From Ruminococcus sp. (lineage in GTDB: Bacteria > Bacillota_A > Clostridia > Oscillospirales > Ruminococcaceae), in the NCBI GenBank assembly GCA_017536105.1, contig JAFXRZ010000006.1, positions 62,001 to 126,000 of the forward strand: a stretch of 64,000 nt of DNA, given 5' to 3'. This document shows positions 9,235 through 17,342 of the stretch, piece by piece. How positions within the stretch are numbered: position 1 is the stretch's first letter; every line of letters starts with the position of its first letter. A program made the position numbers and the translations under genes. A model generated the notes under the pieces. That model saw nothing but the letters and a program-made list of their open reading frames with translations. It searched no databases and was not told the DNA's origin.

Positions 9235-11094
9235 GTGTTTAACAGGAAAAAGGCAAAGCTTGCGGCAAGAGCAAGCTTCCGCGAGCATTATCTGCTGTAT
9301 ATCTTTGTCTGCCTTATCAGCGCTTTCTTTGGCTTAAAATATAACATTTCGGCCATATCCTCTACCGTTATCCAGAACGTAAACAGCGGCACCGAGATAG
9401 CAAGGACGGTCTCTGCCGGCTCCGATACAACGGATGTGCTGTACGAGTTCGCAGCCGGAAACATCAAAGTTAATTTCGACAGCGATACTATCCGCTCAGA
9501 CCTTGATGAAGCACAGAAAAAGTACGAGCAAAACAAAGATAAGAGCTTTAAGATAGGCTCCGTCGAGTTTTCGATGAAGGACGGCGAGTTCGCAAAGATC
9601 GCAAATATGCTGTCCTCCGGCTCTTATATGAACGTCCTCTTCCGAGGCATACGTTCCGTCGTCCGCTCGGACACCGCAGCCATAGCCGTAATGGTTATCA
9701 TAAGTATCCTTGTGCGGATGTTCGTTTCCTATCTGATCTTCAATGTTTTCATCGTCATAATGGCGCGAGTCTTCCTTGAAGGCCGTATCTACGATAAGAT
9801 CCAGCCACGGACATTCTTTAACCTTATTCGTGTAAAGCGCTGGGGCAGAACAGCTCTCACCCTCATTATCAAGCAGATATACTTTATTCTTTGGTCGCTG
9901 ACGATCGTTGGAGGATTTATCAAGTATTTCTCCTATTACCTCGTTCCCTATATAATCGCCGAGAACCCCGACCTTTCCGCAAAGGAAGCCATCACGCTTT
10001 CACGCAGGATGATGGACGGGCACAAGTTCGAGTGCTTCAAGCTGAGGCTTTCTTTCATTCTCTGGGATCTCGCAGGCTTTATAACCTACGATATATTAAG
10101 CGTACTGATCGTCAGCCCATACGAGGAAGCAACGACTGCTGAGTTTTATGTGGAGATGCGAAAGCAGGCAAAGGAGAAAGGCATCGAAGGCGCAGAGCTG
10201 CTCAACGACATCTATCTCTACGAAAAAGCCGACGAGCAGACTATCTCGGAAGTCTATTCCGATATCGAGAAGCTGCGCGAGGAAACAGAGGCCTTCACGG
10301 ACAAATACACCGGAGCAAGGGCATTCTTCTCCAATGTTTTCGGCGTTGTTCCGATATATACCGAGCGCACGGAGGCTATCGACCGCAACGAGGTCAAGAA
10401 GCTGAAGCTTTCCCATTATAAGGACGTTATAGACGGCAACACCTATCCTTACCGGCTGTTCTCTATCCCCGAAGCGCCCAAGCGGTCAAGGCTGGAGACC
10501 ATATTCTACACGCGAAGCTATTCAATCGTTTCCTGCATCCTGCTATTCTTTTGCTGCAGCATTATCGGCTGGACCTGGGAGCTGATCTATAAATTCGTTG
10601 AAGTCGGCGAGGTCATAAACCGAGGCTTCATGCACGGACCATGGCTGCCTATCTATGGCTGCGGCTGTATGCTTATCCTTATTCTGCTGAAAAAATTCCG
10701 CCACTACCCCATAATCGAGTTCTTCGTCGCCATAATCCTCAGCGGCTTTATCGAGTATTACACTGCGTACTACCTCGAAAAGACCCACGACGGCCAGAAA
10801 TGGTGGGATTACAGCGGCTATTTCCTGAACATCAACAGCCGTGTCTGTGCCGAGGGTCTGCTGGTGTTCGGCATCGGCGGAGTTGCATTTGTTTATTTCG
10901 TTGCTCCGATGCTGGATAATCTCCTTCGACGTATCAAGCTGAATATTGCCATACCCCTCTGTGTTATACTGACAGCAACGTTTTTTGCCGACCTTGCTTA
11001 TTCCAAGGTCTATCCGAACGAAGGCAAGGGCATAACCGACTACGATGTCCCAGCAAAGACCGAGTGCGTCGATACTGATTTTGAATATATATAA
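9235..11094 (+). CDS. DUF975 / CmpB-type (PF06541) fused membrane protein
   Basis: A 619-residue polytopic membrane protein. GTG 9235 is chosen because GGAGGAG sits 7 nt upstream and the promoter's -10 box lies inside the longer open frame. Residues 1 to about 290 match the DUF975 style of integral membrane protein (RASFREHYLLYI..., several helices). A charged, probably cytoplasmic linker follows to about 420. The C-terminal part (about 430-590) matches the 'putative ABC transporter type IV / CmpB' family (SIIGWTWEL, NRGFMHGPWLPIYG, GFIEYYTAYYLE). Neither family has a firm role. The fusion suggests they act together in the membrane. Monocistronic, ended by a strong hairpin. Confidence 0.8.
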   Translation: MFNRKKAKLAARASFREHYLLYIFVCLISAFFGLKYNISAISSTVIQNVNSGTEIARTVSAGSDTTDVLYEFAAGNIKVNFDSDTIRSDLDEAQKKYEQNKDKSFKIGSVEFSMKDGEFAKIANMLSSGSYMNVLFRGIRSVVRSDTAAIAVMVIISILVRMFVSYLIFNVFIVIMARVFLEGRIYDKIQPRTFFNLIRVKRWGRTALTLIIKQIYFILWSLTIVGGFIKYFSYYLVPYIIAENPDLSAKEAITLSRRMMDGHKFECFKLRLSFILWDLAGFITYDILSVLIVSPYEEATTAEFYVEMRKQAKEKGIEGAELLNDIYLYEKADEQTISEVYSDIEKLREETEAFTDKYTGARAFFSNVFGVVPIYTERTEAIDRNEVKKLKLSHYKDVIDGNTYPYRLFSIPEAPKRSRLETIFYTRSYSIVSCILLFFCCSIIGWTWELIYKFVEVGEVINRGFMHGPWLPIYGCGCMLILILLKKFRHYPIIEFFVAIILSGFIEYYTAYYLEKTHDGQKWWDYSGYFLNINSRVCAEGLLVFGIGGVAFVYFVAPMLDNLLRRIKLNIAIPLCVILTATFFADLAYSKVYPNEGKGITDYDVPAKTECVDTDFEYI

Positions 11095-11099
11095 AAGAT

Positions 11100-11134
11100 C
11101 CCCGGAGACCGATGATATTCGGTCTCCGGGGTTT
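11100..11134. terminator. Bidirectional terminator between convergent genes
   Basis: Perfect 13-bp stem (11100-11112 with 11119-11131, 6-nt loop) between the stop codons of the convergent membrane and NlpC/P60 genes. A short T run follows on the plus strand, and an A-rich flank serves the minus strand. Confidence 0.8.
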
Positions 11135-11148
11135 GTGATATAGAACGA

Positions 11149-12696
11149 TTATATAATTCTTACGATGCAGTTCACGGGGTTGTAGTACATTGCTGTGCTT
11201 GCCTTCTGCATCTTGATGCCGTCACGCCAGTTCATAGCGTGTACAACATAGCCGTTGCCCACATACATCATTGCGTGGTTGTAGCCGTTTGCAACGATGA
11301 TATCTCCGGGCTGCATCTGAGAAGCGCTCACCCTTGTGCCTTTCTGCATCTGTCCGTATGCCGAGTGGGGAAGCTCAACGCCTATCTGCCTGTAAGCCAG
11401 CATGGTCAGACCCGAGCAGTCAGTAGCTCTGTAGCTTGTGCCGCAGCTTACATATCTTCCGCCGACGTTGCTCATAGCGTAGTCAACGACCTTGTTGATC
11501 TTCTGCTGCCTTTCGTAAGACTTAACAGTCTCTTCGGTAGCTCTTTCCGTGTCGTCGGCTGCAACGTAAAGTCCCTTGCAGTCGCCTGAGGAAAGCTTGA
11601 TATAAGCTGTCTTGCAGGTCTTTGTGCTCTTGCCTGCGTTGGTCTTTCCGTTTTCGGAAGCAGTAACGCCCTTGTAATAAGCCTTGTAGTCGGCAGTGTC
11701 TGCCTTCTTGAACTTGCCGCTGTCGTTCAGCTCATAAAGCTGTGTGCCTTTAGATACTTTATAATATGTATAAGAGCCGGTGGTCAGCGTCTTTGAGGTC
11801 GAGCAGGTGAGATCGTACTTCCTTGCTGTGACCTTGATCTTGTATGCTGTCTCCTTTTTGAGGTATTTGCCGTCTGCCGAGGTGATAGAGATAGAATTGC
11901 AATCCTTGAGTTTGTCAAGGGAAACAGTTGTCAGCTCAACACCGTCAACCGAAACGGCAAATTTCGTGCTTCCGCTGTAGTCCGAGAGATTATCAAGTGT
12001 TATCCTTATCTTGTTCGAGCTGATATAGGGAGCCGAGAACTCAGGCTTTGCAGGCTTGTTCTTGGTTATGGTCTCTTCCTTGACTCTCGTAACATTTTCC
12101 TTGAGGGCATATAAGCCCTTGTGTTCGCCGGAAGTAAGCTTTACGTACTCTGCTTTGTGCTCGCTCACCGACTTGCCCTTGCAGGCAGAACCGTTGCTGT
12201 CGCTCAGCACGCCGACAGAGTAGATCTTTGTCTTGGCTGTTTCTGCCTTTGTGACCTTGCCGTCAGCGATAGAGTAGAGCTGCTCGCCCTTGCTTATCTT
12301 GTAGTAGGTCTTTTCGGCAGTTGTCATCGTAACGCTCTTGTAGGAGGATGCGCTGTTTCCGCAGACAGCCCTGACCTTAACAGTATAAGACGTTTCGGGC
12401 TTGAAATAGTTATCAGCGTCCGCGTTGAGCTTGATGACTGAATCGTTTTCCTTGAGCTTGGCAAGTTTAACGGTCTTGCAGACCTTTTCGCCGATAACGA
12501 CCTCAAACTTGGTGCCGTCGGTGTAATCGCCGGTGTTTTCCACTTTGATCTCCAGCTTGTCGCCGTAAGCGAAGCCAGCTTTCAGCTTCGGAGCGTTCAC
12601 AGCGCCGATAGCGGTAACGGTCGTACCGCCGAAGATAGAGATCGCTGTCAGAAGCGCAAGGATGACTGATGTGGTTTTTGAGATAATGCTTTTCAT
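11149..12696 (-). CDS. Secreted NlpC/P60 cell-wall hydrolase with two repeat domains
   Basis: A 515-residue exported peptidoglycan endopeptidase. The start is ATG 12696, giving a clean signal peptide (MKSIISKTTSVILALLTAIS) behind GGAAAGGA. Two tandem copies of a domain of about 175 residues follow, each a beta-rich fibronectin-like part and then a 'YYK(I/V)SKG.QLY' segment ending in KLSSG..KGLY. The C-terminal NlpC/P60 domain (about 400-515) has the catalytic Cys427 in DCSG, His474 in YNHAMM, and a third polar His in VVHAMN. NlpC/P60 enzymes usually cut D-gamma-glutamyl-diamino acid bonds in stem peptides. The promoter region carries a striking array of TGTAA boxes resembling WalR/PhoP sites. 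Confidence 0.92.
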   Translation of the reverse strand: MKSIISKTTSVILALLTAISIFGGTTVTAIGAVNAPKLKAGFAYGDKLEIKVENTGDYTDGTKFEVVIGEKVCKTVKLAKLKENDSVIKLNADADNYFKPETSYTVKVRAVCGNSASSYKSVTMTTAEKTYYKISKGEQLYSIADGKVTKAETAKTKIYSVGVLSDSNGSACKGKSVSEHKAEYVKLTSGEHKGLYALKENVTRVKEETITKNKPAKPEFSAPYISSNKIRITLDNLSDYSGSTKFAVSVDGVELTTVSLDKLKDCNSISITSADGKYLKKETAYKIKVTARKYDLTCSTSKTLTTGSYTYYKVSKGTQLYELNDSGKFKKADTADYKAYYKGVTASENGKTNAGKSTKTCKTAYIKLSSGDCKGLYVAADDTERATEETVKSYERQQKINKVVDYAMSNVGGRYVSCGTSYRATDCSGLTMLAYRQIGVELPHSAYGQMQKGTRVSASQMQPGDIIVANGYNHAMMYVGNGYVVHAMNWRDGIKMQKASTAMYYNPVNCIVRII

Positions 12697-12804
12697 AGAA
12701 TGATCCTTTCCAAAGTTCCTTTTTCCGGGTATATATATCTTTCCGGAGCCAGTTTCGGCAGCAGACCGGCACAAGAAGCCGCTGCCTATCATCTGACAAG
12801 TACC

Positions 12805-12810
12805 ATTATA
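12805..12810 (-). promoter_or_regulatory. -10 box of the NlpC/P60 gene, no good -35
   Basis: TATAAT on the minus strand. At 17 bp upstream there is no -35-like hexamer; that position is inside the TGTAA array. This is typical of activator-dependent promoters. Confidence 0.6.
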
Positions 12811-12820
12811 TCAGCCAAAT

Positions 12821-12878
12821 AGTAACTGGTTGTAATTATCTTGTAACTAATTTGTAAATATCGTAATCGAATTGTAGC
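12821..12878 (-). promoter_or_regulatory. Array of TGTAAN boxes, candidate WalR/PhoP-type operator
   Basis: On the plus strand TGTAAT (12831), TGTAAC (12842) and TGTAAA (12853) are spaced exactly 11 bp apart. They are flanked by the near-matches AGTAAC (12821), CGTAAT (12862) and TGTAGC (12873). The central three fit the published WalR consensus TGTWAH-N5-TGTWAH. Read on the gene's own strand they are TTACA repeats, as bound by the related PhoP. The array sits at about -24 to -80 of the minus-strand wall-hydrolase promoter. Regulator identity is inferred. Confidence 0.6.
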
Positions 12879-12949
12879 CGTTTTAACGGTTTTATTTAGA
12901 ATTATGTATAATTTTTGTTCATAATGCCACCAAGGCTGCTCTCAAAAGC

Positions 12950-12978
12950 TTGACATTTTAATGCAATACTATTATAAT
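12950..12978 (+). promoter_or_regulatory. Consensus sigma-A promoter of the small Cys-rich membrane protein
   Basis: TTGACA (12950-12955), 17-bp spacer, TATAAT (12973-12978): a perfect consensus, 39 nt before the ATG. Confidence 0.88.
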
Positions 12979-13016
12979 AATAATATAAATTCTTATTTTA
13001 ACAGGAGTGATAGCTT

Positions 13017-13406
13017 ATGAGTACGCTGACCAAGATCATTATTACCGTGATCCTTTCCTCCCTTGCAGCCGTTGCTGCCGTTCTTGTGATAAAGAAAAAG
13101 CTCTGCTGCTGCAAATGCTGCACTGAAGCCGAGCCGGAAGAGCAGCCTGAGGATGAAGAGGCTGAAACAGAAGCCGAGGACGAAGAGCCGGCGGAAGAGC
13201 CTGCCGAAGAAGCAGCTGCCGAGGAGCCTGCTCCTGTAAAGGCAGAGGACTTTATAATCAATTCTTCCCGCAAGGTAGCTCACAAGCCTTCCTGCCGCTA
13301 CGCTCAGGGTGACCTCGACGGCAAATTCAAAAAGCCCTTCCTGGGCACAGCTCAGGAACTGGAAGCTGCCGGCTATCATCCCTGCGGCACCTGCAAGCCC
13401 TGGTAA
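13017..13406 (+). CDS. Membrane-anchored protein with Ada-like Cys motif
   Basis: A 129-residue protein in three parts: an N-terminal membrane helix (residues 5-25) followed by KKK and a CCCKCC cluster; a strongly acidic Glu/Ala linker (about 36-75); and a C-terminal module with SSRKVAHKPSC...GYHPCGTCKPW. That last part resembles the Ada-type metal-binding motif often found at the ends of secreted or DNA-associated proteins, which would bind Zn through its Cys residues. The juxtamembrane Cys cluster could be a second metal site or be acylated. A perfect promoter and an AGGAG site suggest strong expression. The specific function is unknown. Confidence 0.8.
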   Translation: MSTLTKIIITVILSSLAAVAAVLVIKKKLCCCKCCTEAEPEEQPEDEEAETEAEDEEPAEEPAEEAAAEEPAPVKAEDFIINSSRKVAHKPSCRYAQGDLDGKFKKPFLGTAQELEAAGYHPCGTCKPW

Positions 13407-13413
13407 AAAAGCC

Positions 13414-13450
13414 GACCCGGAAACAGTTTTTCGCTGCTTCCGGGTCTTTT
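13414..13450 (+). terminator. Rho-independent terminator
   Basis: 9-bp stem (13414-13422 with 13438-13446) followed by TTTT, directly after the small Cys-rich gene. Confidence 0.8.
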
Positions 13451-13463
13451 GTCTCTGTAAAAG

Positions 13464-13494
13464 AAAGTGCCTGCGGTTTTTCGCAGGCACTTTT
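13464..13494. terminator. Terminator of purL (works on both strands)
   Basis: 9-bp stem (13467-13475 with 13482-13490) with T/A flanks on both sides, a few bases after the purL stop on the minus strand. Confidence 0.75.
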
Positions 13495-13497
13495 ATC

Positions 13498-16400
13498 TTA
13501 TTTGAAATACTTTACGCCGTTTTCAAAGATCTGCTGATCCTTCTCGCCGGGAACATTGATGCATACGCCAAGACCCTTTCTTTCGGAGTGACCCATCTTG
13601 CCGAGGACACGTCCGTCAGGAGAGGTGATACCTTCGATAGCCTCAACGGAAGTGTTGGGGTTGCAGTGGATGTCCATTGTGGGTTCACCGTCGAAGTCAA
13701 CATACTGGGTCGCGATCTGTCCGTTCTTGGCAAGCTCTGCGATCTCCTCAGCCGTTGCAACAAAGCGTCCCTCACCGTGGGAGATAGCGATGTTGTGGAT
13801 ATCGCCGACACTGCAGGAAGCCAGCCACGGAGATTTGTTGGAAGCGATCCTTGTGTTCACCATCTTCGACTGGTGGCGGTGGATGGTGTTGAAGGTCAGG
13901 GTGGGAGAATCGTTTCTCATATCAACGATCTCGCCGTAGGGCACAAGACCCAGCTTAACAAGAGCCTGGAAGCCGTTGCAGATACCGAGCATAAGTCCGT
14001 CGCGCTTTTTCAGCAGCTCGTGGATTGCATCGGTGAGCCTCGGGTTGCGCAGGAAAGAAACGATGAATTTACCGGAACCGTCAGGCTCGTCACCGCCGGA
14101 GAATCCGCCTGGCAGCATAACGATCTGGCTGCTCTTGATCTTCTTCTCCATTTCATTAACGGATTCGGAGATCATCTGTGCGTTCAGGTTGCGGATAACA
14201 AAGATGTCAGCCTCGGCACCAGCAAGCTCGAATGCTCTTGCGGTGTCGTATTCGCAGTTCGTTCCGGGGAATACGGGGATAAGCACCTTGGGCTTAGCCA
14301 CCTTGATAGCAGGCGCACGTCTTTCCTCAGCCTCAAATGAGAACTTCTGAGGCTTTTCGCTCGGCTCGTTCACCTTGGCAGGGAAGACAGGCTCCAGCTT
14401 TTCTGCCCAGAGCTTTTCGAGCTTCGCCATATCAACAGTGTATTTGCCTGTGTCTATCGTGTAAGTGCTTGTGGTAACGCCGAGCATCCTGTAGCAGGTC
14501 TTGGGAAGATCGAGGTTCTCGGTGTTGTTGCCCTTTGCAAGCTCGATAACGAATGCACCGTAGCATGGTCTGTAAAGCTCGGCAGGCGAGCATTCTTCGG
14601 TAAAGCGGAAGCCTATCCTGTTGCCCATAGCCATTTTTGCAACAGCTTCGGAAACACCGCCGTAGGAAACAGCCCAGCAGGCCGATACCTTTCCGTCGTC
14701 GATAAGCTTCTCCACAGTCTCGAATACGCTCTTGAGGGAATCGAAGTTCACCAGCCTGTTCTCGTCGTATTCGGGCTTGATTATGATTACAGTAGCGTTG
14801 GGGTTCTTGAATTCCTGGGAAACGATCTTGTCGGTCTTTGCGGTGGTAACAGCAAAGGAAACCAGCGTCGGCGGAACATCTATCTCTTCAAATGTACCGC
14901 TCATGGAGTCCTTTCCGCCGATAGAACCGCAGCCCAGCTCCAGCTGTGCCTTGTAAGCTCCCAGCAGAGCAGCAAAAGGCTTGCCCCAGCGAGAAGGATC
15001 GTTCTGTGTTCTTTCAAAATACTCCTGGAACGTAAGCCTTATGTTCTCGTATTTACCGCCTGTAGCAACGACCTTGGCGATGCTCTCGACAACAGCGCTC
15101 ATAGCTCCGTGATAAGGGCTCTTGCTTGCAAGGAAGGGATTGAAGCCCCAGGCCATTATCGAAGCCGTCTTTGTCTCTCCGTCAAGCACGGGGATCTTTG
15201 CAGCCATAGCCTGTGTCGGAGTGTTCTGATATTTACCGCCGTAAGGCATAAGCACGGTACCTGCACCGATGGTGGAGTCAAAGCGCTCAACAAGACCCTT
15301 CTGGGAGCAGATATTGAGGTTCGAGATCATAGCCTCCCAGCGTTCCTCCGAATCCTCTTCGTTGTCCTTTGTCGCAAAAACAGGGGTATCTACCTTAACG
15401 TCCGTGTGCTTCTCGGCACCGTTGGAATTGAGGAACTCTCTGGAAAGATCAACAATAGTCTTGCCGTTCCAGTTCATCTTGAGCCTCGGCTCGTCAACTA
15501 CCTTTGCAACAAGAGTCGCTTCAAGGTTCTCCTTTGCAGCCTCGGACATGAACTTGTCAACGTCAGCAGCCGCAATAACAACAGCCATTCTCTCCTGAGA
15601 TTCGGAGATAGCAAGCTCTGTGCCGTCAAGGCCGTCATATTTCTTGGGAACGGAGTTCAGATCGATCACAAGACCGTCCGTCAGCTCACCGATAGCAACG
15701 GAAACACCGCCTGCCCCGAAATCGTTGCAGCGCTTTATCATCGCCGTAACTTCGGGATTGCGGAAAAGTCTTTGCAGCTTTCTCTCTTCGGGAGCATTAC
15801 CCTTCTGTACCTCAGCGCCGCAGCTTTCAAGAGAATGCAGCGTATGAGACTTGGACGAGCCTGTAGCTCCGCCGCAGCCGTCTCTTCCTGTCTTTCCGCC
15901 CAGAAGGATAACGACATCGCCTGCTGCCGGCCTTTCACGTCTTACGTTCGCAGCAGGAGCAGCACCGATAACAGCGCCGATCTCCATTCTCTTTGCAACG
16001 TAGCCGGGGTGATATATCTCGTTTACATGGCCTGTGGCAAGACCTATCTGGTTGCCGTAGGAGGAATAGCCGTTGGCAGCTCCCACAACTATCTTTCTCT
16101 GGGGCAGCTTGCCGGTGATAGTGTCCTCAACGGGAACGAGGGGATTACCTGCACCGGTAACTCTCATTGCCTGATATACATAGCTTCTGCCGGAAAGCGG
16201 GTCTCTGATAGCTCCGCCGAGACAGGTGGCAGCTCCGCCGAAAGGCTCGATCTCTGTGGGGTGGTTGTGAGTCTCATTCTTGAACATCAGCAGCCAGTCC
16301 TGATCCTCGCCGTCAACATCCACCTTTATCTTTATGGAACAGGCGTTGATCTCTTCGCTCTCGTCAAGATCGTCCAGCTTGCCCATAGCCTTGAGCTTCT

Positions 16401-17235
16401 TCGCTCCGATAACCGCAAGGTCCATAAGTGTCTGGGGCTTGTCCTTGCGTCCGGCATAAAGCTCTTCTCTTGCTTTCTTGTATTCGTTATATGTATCGTT
16501 TATATAGTCCGTTTCAATATCTACATTGTCGATTATAGTCGAGAAAGTCGTGTGGCGGCAGTGATCCGACCAGTAGGTGTCGATCATCCTTATCTCGGTG
16601 ATGGTGGGATTTCTGCCTTCCTGATCCTTGAAGTAATCGCGGCAGAATCTGATGTCGTCAAGATCCATTGCCAGCCCCAGCTCCGAGATCATAGCCTTAA
16701 GATCGTCGTCGTTGGAATAGATAAAACCGTCAACTGTATCCACTTCTGTGGGTATATCATACTTGATATCGAGAGTCTCGAACATACCCAGCTGTGCTTC
16801 CCGGGACTCAACAGGGTTTATCATGTATTTCTTTATGGTCTCGAGCTCCTCTGCCGAAAGGCTTCCGCCTACTATATATATCCTTGCGGAACGTACAGTA
16901 GGACGCTTGCCTCCTGTCAGCAGGGAGATACACTGTGCACAGGAGTCTGCTCTCTGGTCGAACTGACCCGGCAGATATTCAACTGCAAAGATGTATTCGT
17001 TGCCTTTCACGTCGGGCAGGGCAGTGTAGGTCACATCAACAGCAGGCTCCGAGAAAACAACGGGTATGGCTTTCTTGAAATCCTCTGCCGAAAGTCCTTC
17101 TGCATCATATCGGTTGATGACGCGGAAAGAAGCAAGACCGGTTATGCCGAGGGCGGAACGGATATCCGCAAGCAGAGAGCTTGCTTCAACAGCAAATTCC
17201 GGCTTCTTTTCTGTGTAAATTCTGAAAACGGACAT
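13498..17235 (-). CDS. purL: Phosphoribosylformylglycinamidine synthase, single-chain PurL
   Basis: A 1245-residue FGAM synthase, step 4 of purine synthesis: FGAR + ATP + Gln to FGAM. It is the large one-chain type, with synthetase and glutaminase in one protein, as in many clostridia. The ATP-grasp-like half contains GKTGRDGCGGATGSS and FGAGGVSVAIGEL. The C-terminal class I amidotransferase (from about residue 990) has FPGTNCEYD, MLPGGFSGGDE, the nucleophile Cys in LGICNGFQ, and a late HGEGRF His. The start follows AAAGGAG. It stands alone, with its own promoter and terminator and no purine riboswitch in the short leader. Confidence 0.97.
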   Translation of the reverse strand: MSVFRIYTEKKPEFAVEASSLLADIRSALGITGLASFRVINRYDAEGLSAEDFKKAIPVVFSEPAVDVTYTALPDVKGNEYIFAVEYLPGQFDQRADSCAQCISLLTGGKRPTVRSARIYIVGGSLSAEELETIKKYMINPVESREAQLGMFETLDIKYDIPTEVDTVDGFIYSNDDDLKAMISELGLAMDLDDIRFCRDYFKDQEGRNPTITEIRMIDTYWSDHCRHTTFSTIIDNVDIETDYINDTYNEYKKAREELYAGRKDKPQTLMDLAVIGAKKLKAMGKLDDLDESEEINACSIKIKVDVDGEDQDWLLMFKNETHNHPTEIEPFGGAATCLGGAIRDPLSGRSYVYQAMRVTGAGNPLVPVEDTITGKLPQRKIVVGAANGYSSYGNQIGLATGHVNEIYHPGYVAKRMEIGAVIGAAPAANVRRERPAAGDVVILLGGKTGRDGCGGATGSSKSHTLHSLESCGAEVQKGNAPEERKLQRLFRNPEVTAMIKRCNDFGAGGVSVAIGELTDGLVIDLNSVPKKYDGLDGTELAISESQERMAVVIAAADVDKFMSEAAKENLEATLVAKVVDEPRLKMNWNGKTIVDLSREFLNSNGAEKHTDVKVDTPVFATKDNEEDSEERWEAMISNLNICSQKGLVERFDSTIGAGTVLMPYGGKYQNTPTQAMAAKIPVLDGETKTASIMAWGFNPFLASKSPYHGAMSAVVESIAKVVATGGKYENIRLTFQEYFERTQNDPSRWGKPFAALLGAYKAQLELGCGSIGGKDSMSGTFEEIDVPPTLVSFAVTTAKTDKIVSQEFKNPNATVIIIKPEYDENRLVNFDSLKSVFETVEKLIDDGKVSACWAVSYGGVSEAVAKMAMGNRIGFRFTEECSPAELYRPCYGAFVIELAKGNNTENLDLPKTCYRMLGVTTSTYTIDTGKYTVDMAKLEKLWAEKLEPVFPAKVNEPSEKPQKFSFEAEERRAPAIKVAKPKVLIPVFPGTNCEYDTARAFELAGAEADIFVIRNLNAQMISESVNEMEKKIKSSQIVMLPGGFSGGDEPDGSGKFIVSFLRNPRLTDAIHELLKKRDGLMLGICNGFQALVKLGLVPYGEIVDMRNDSPTLTFNTIHRHQSKMVNTRIASNKSPWLASCSVGDIHNIAISHGEGRFVATAEEIAELAKNGQIATQYVDFDGEPTMDIHCNPNTSVEAIEGITSPDGRVLGKMGHSERKGLGVCINVPGEKDQQIFENGVKYFK

Positions 17236-17279
17236 AAATACAACTCCTTTATTTTTATAATAAGGTATTTACATTATCT

Positions 17280-17309
17280 ATTATACAACATCTTGTGCTT
17301 TTTTGTCAA
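17280..17309 (-). promoter_or_regulatory. Sigma-A promoter of purL
   Basis: Minus-strand TTGACA (17304-17309), 18-bp spacer, TATAAT (17280-17285). This leaves a leader of about 40 nt, too short for a guanine riboswitch. Confidence 0.75.
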
Positions 17310-17342
17310 CAAAAATAATGAATATTGATGCTTGTATAAAGA

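Noticed and set aside
7733..11094. Diversity-generating retroelement
   Set aside because: No template/variable repeat pair with adenine-specific differences was seen near the reverse transcriptase, and no C-type lectin target or Avd gene is present.
15109..17328. Long open frame opposite purL (739 codons)
   Set aside because: It mirrors the codon pattern of the clearly real purL gene on the other strand; its translation is low-complexity Leu/Ser/Cys/His-rich with no family features.
17236..17342. Purine riboswitch before purL
   Set aside because: The predicted leader is about 40 nt, too short for the aptamer, and the conserved loops are not visible.
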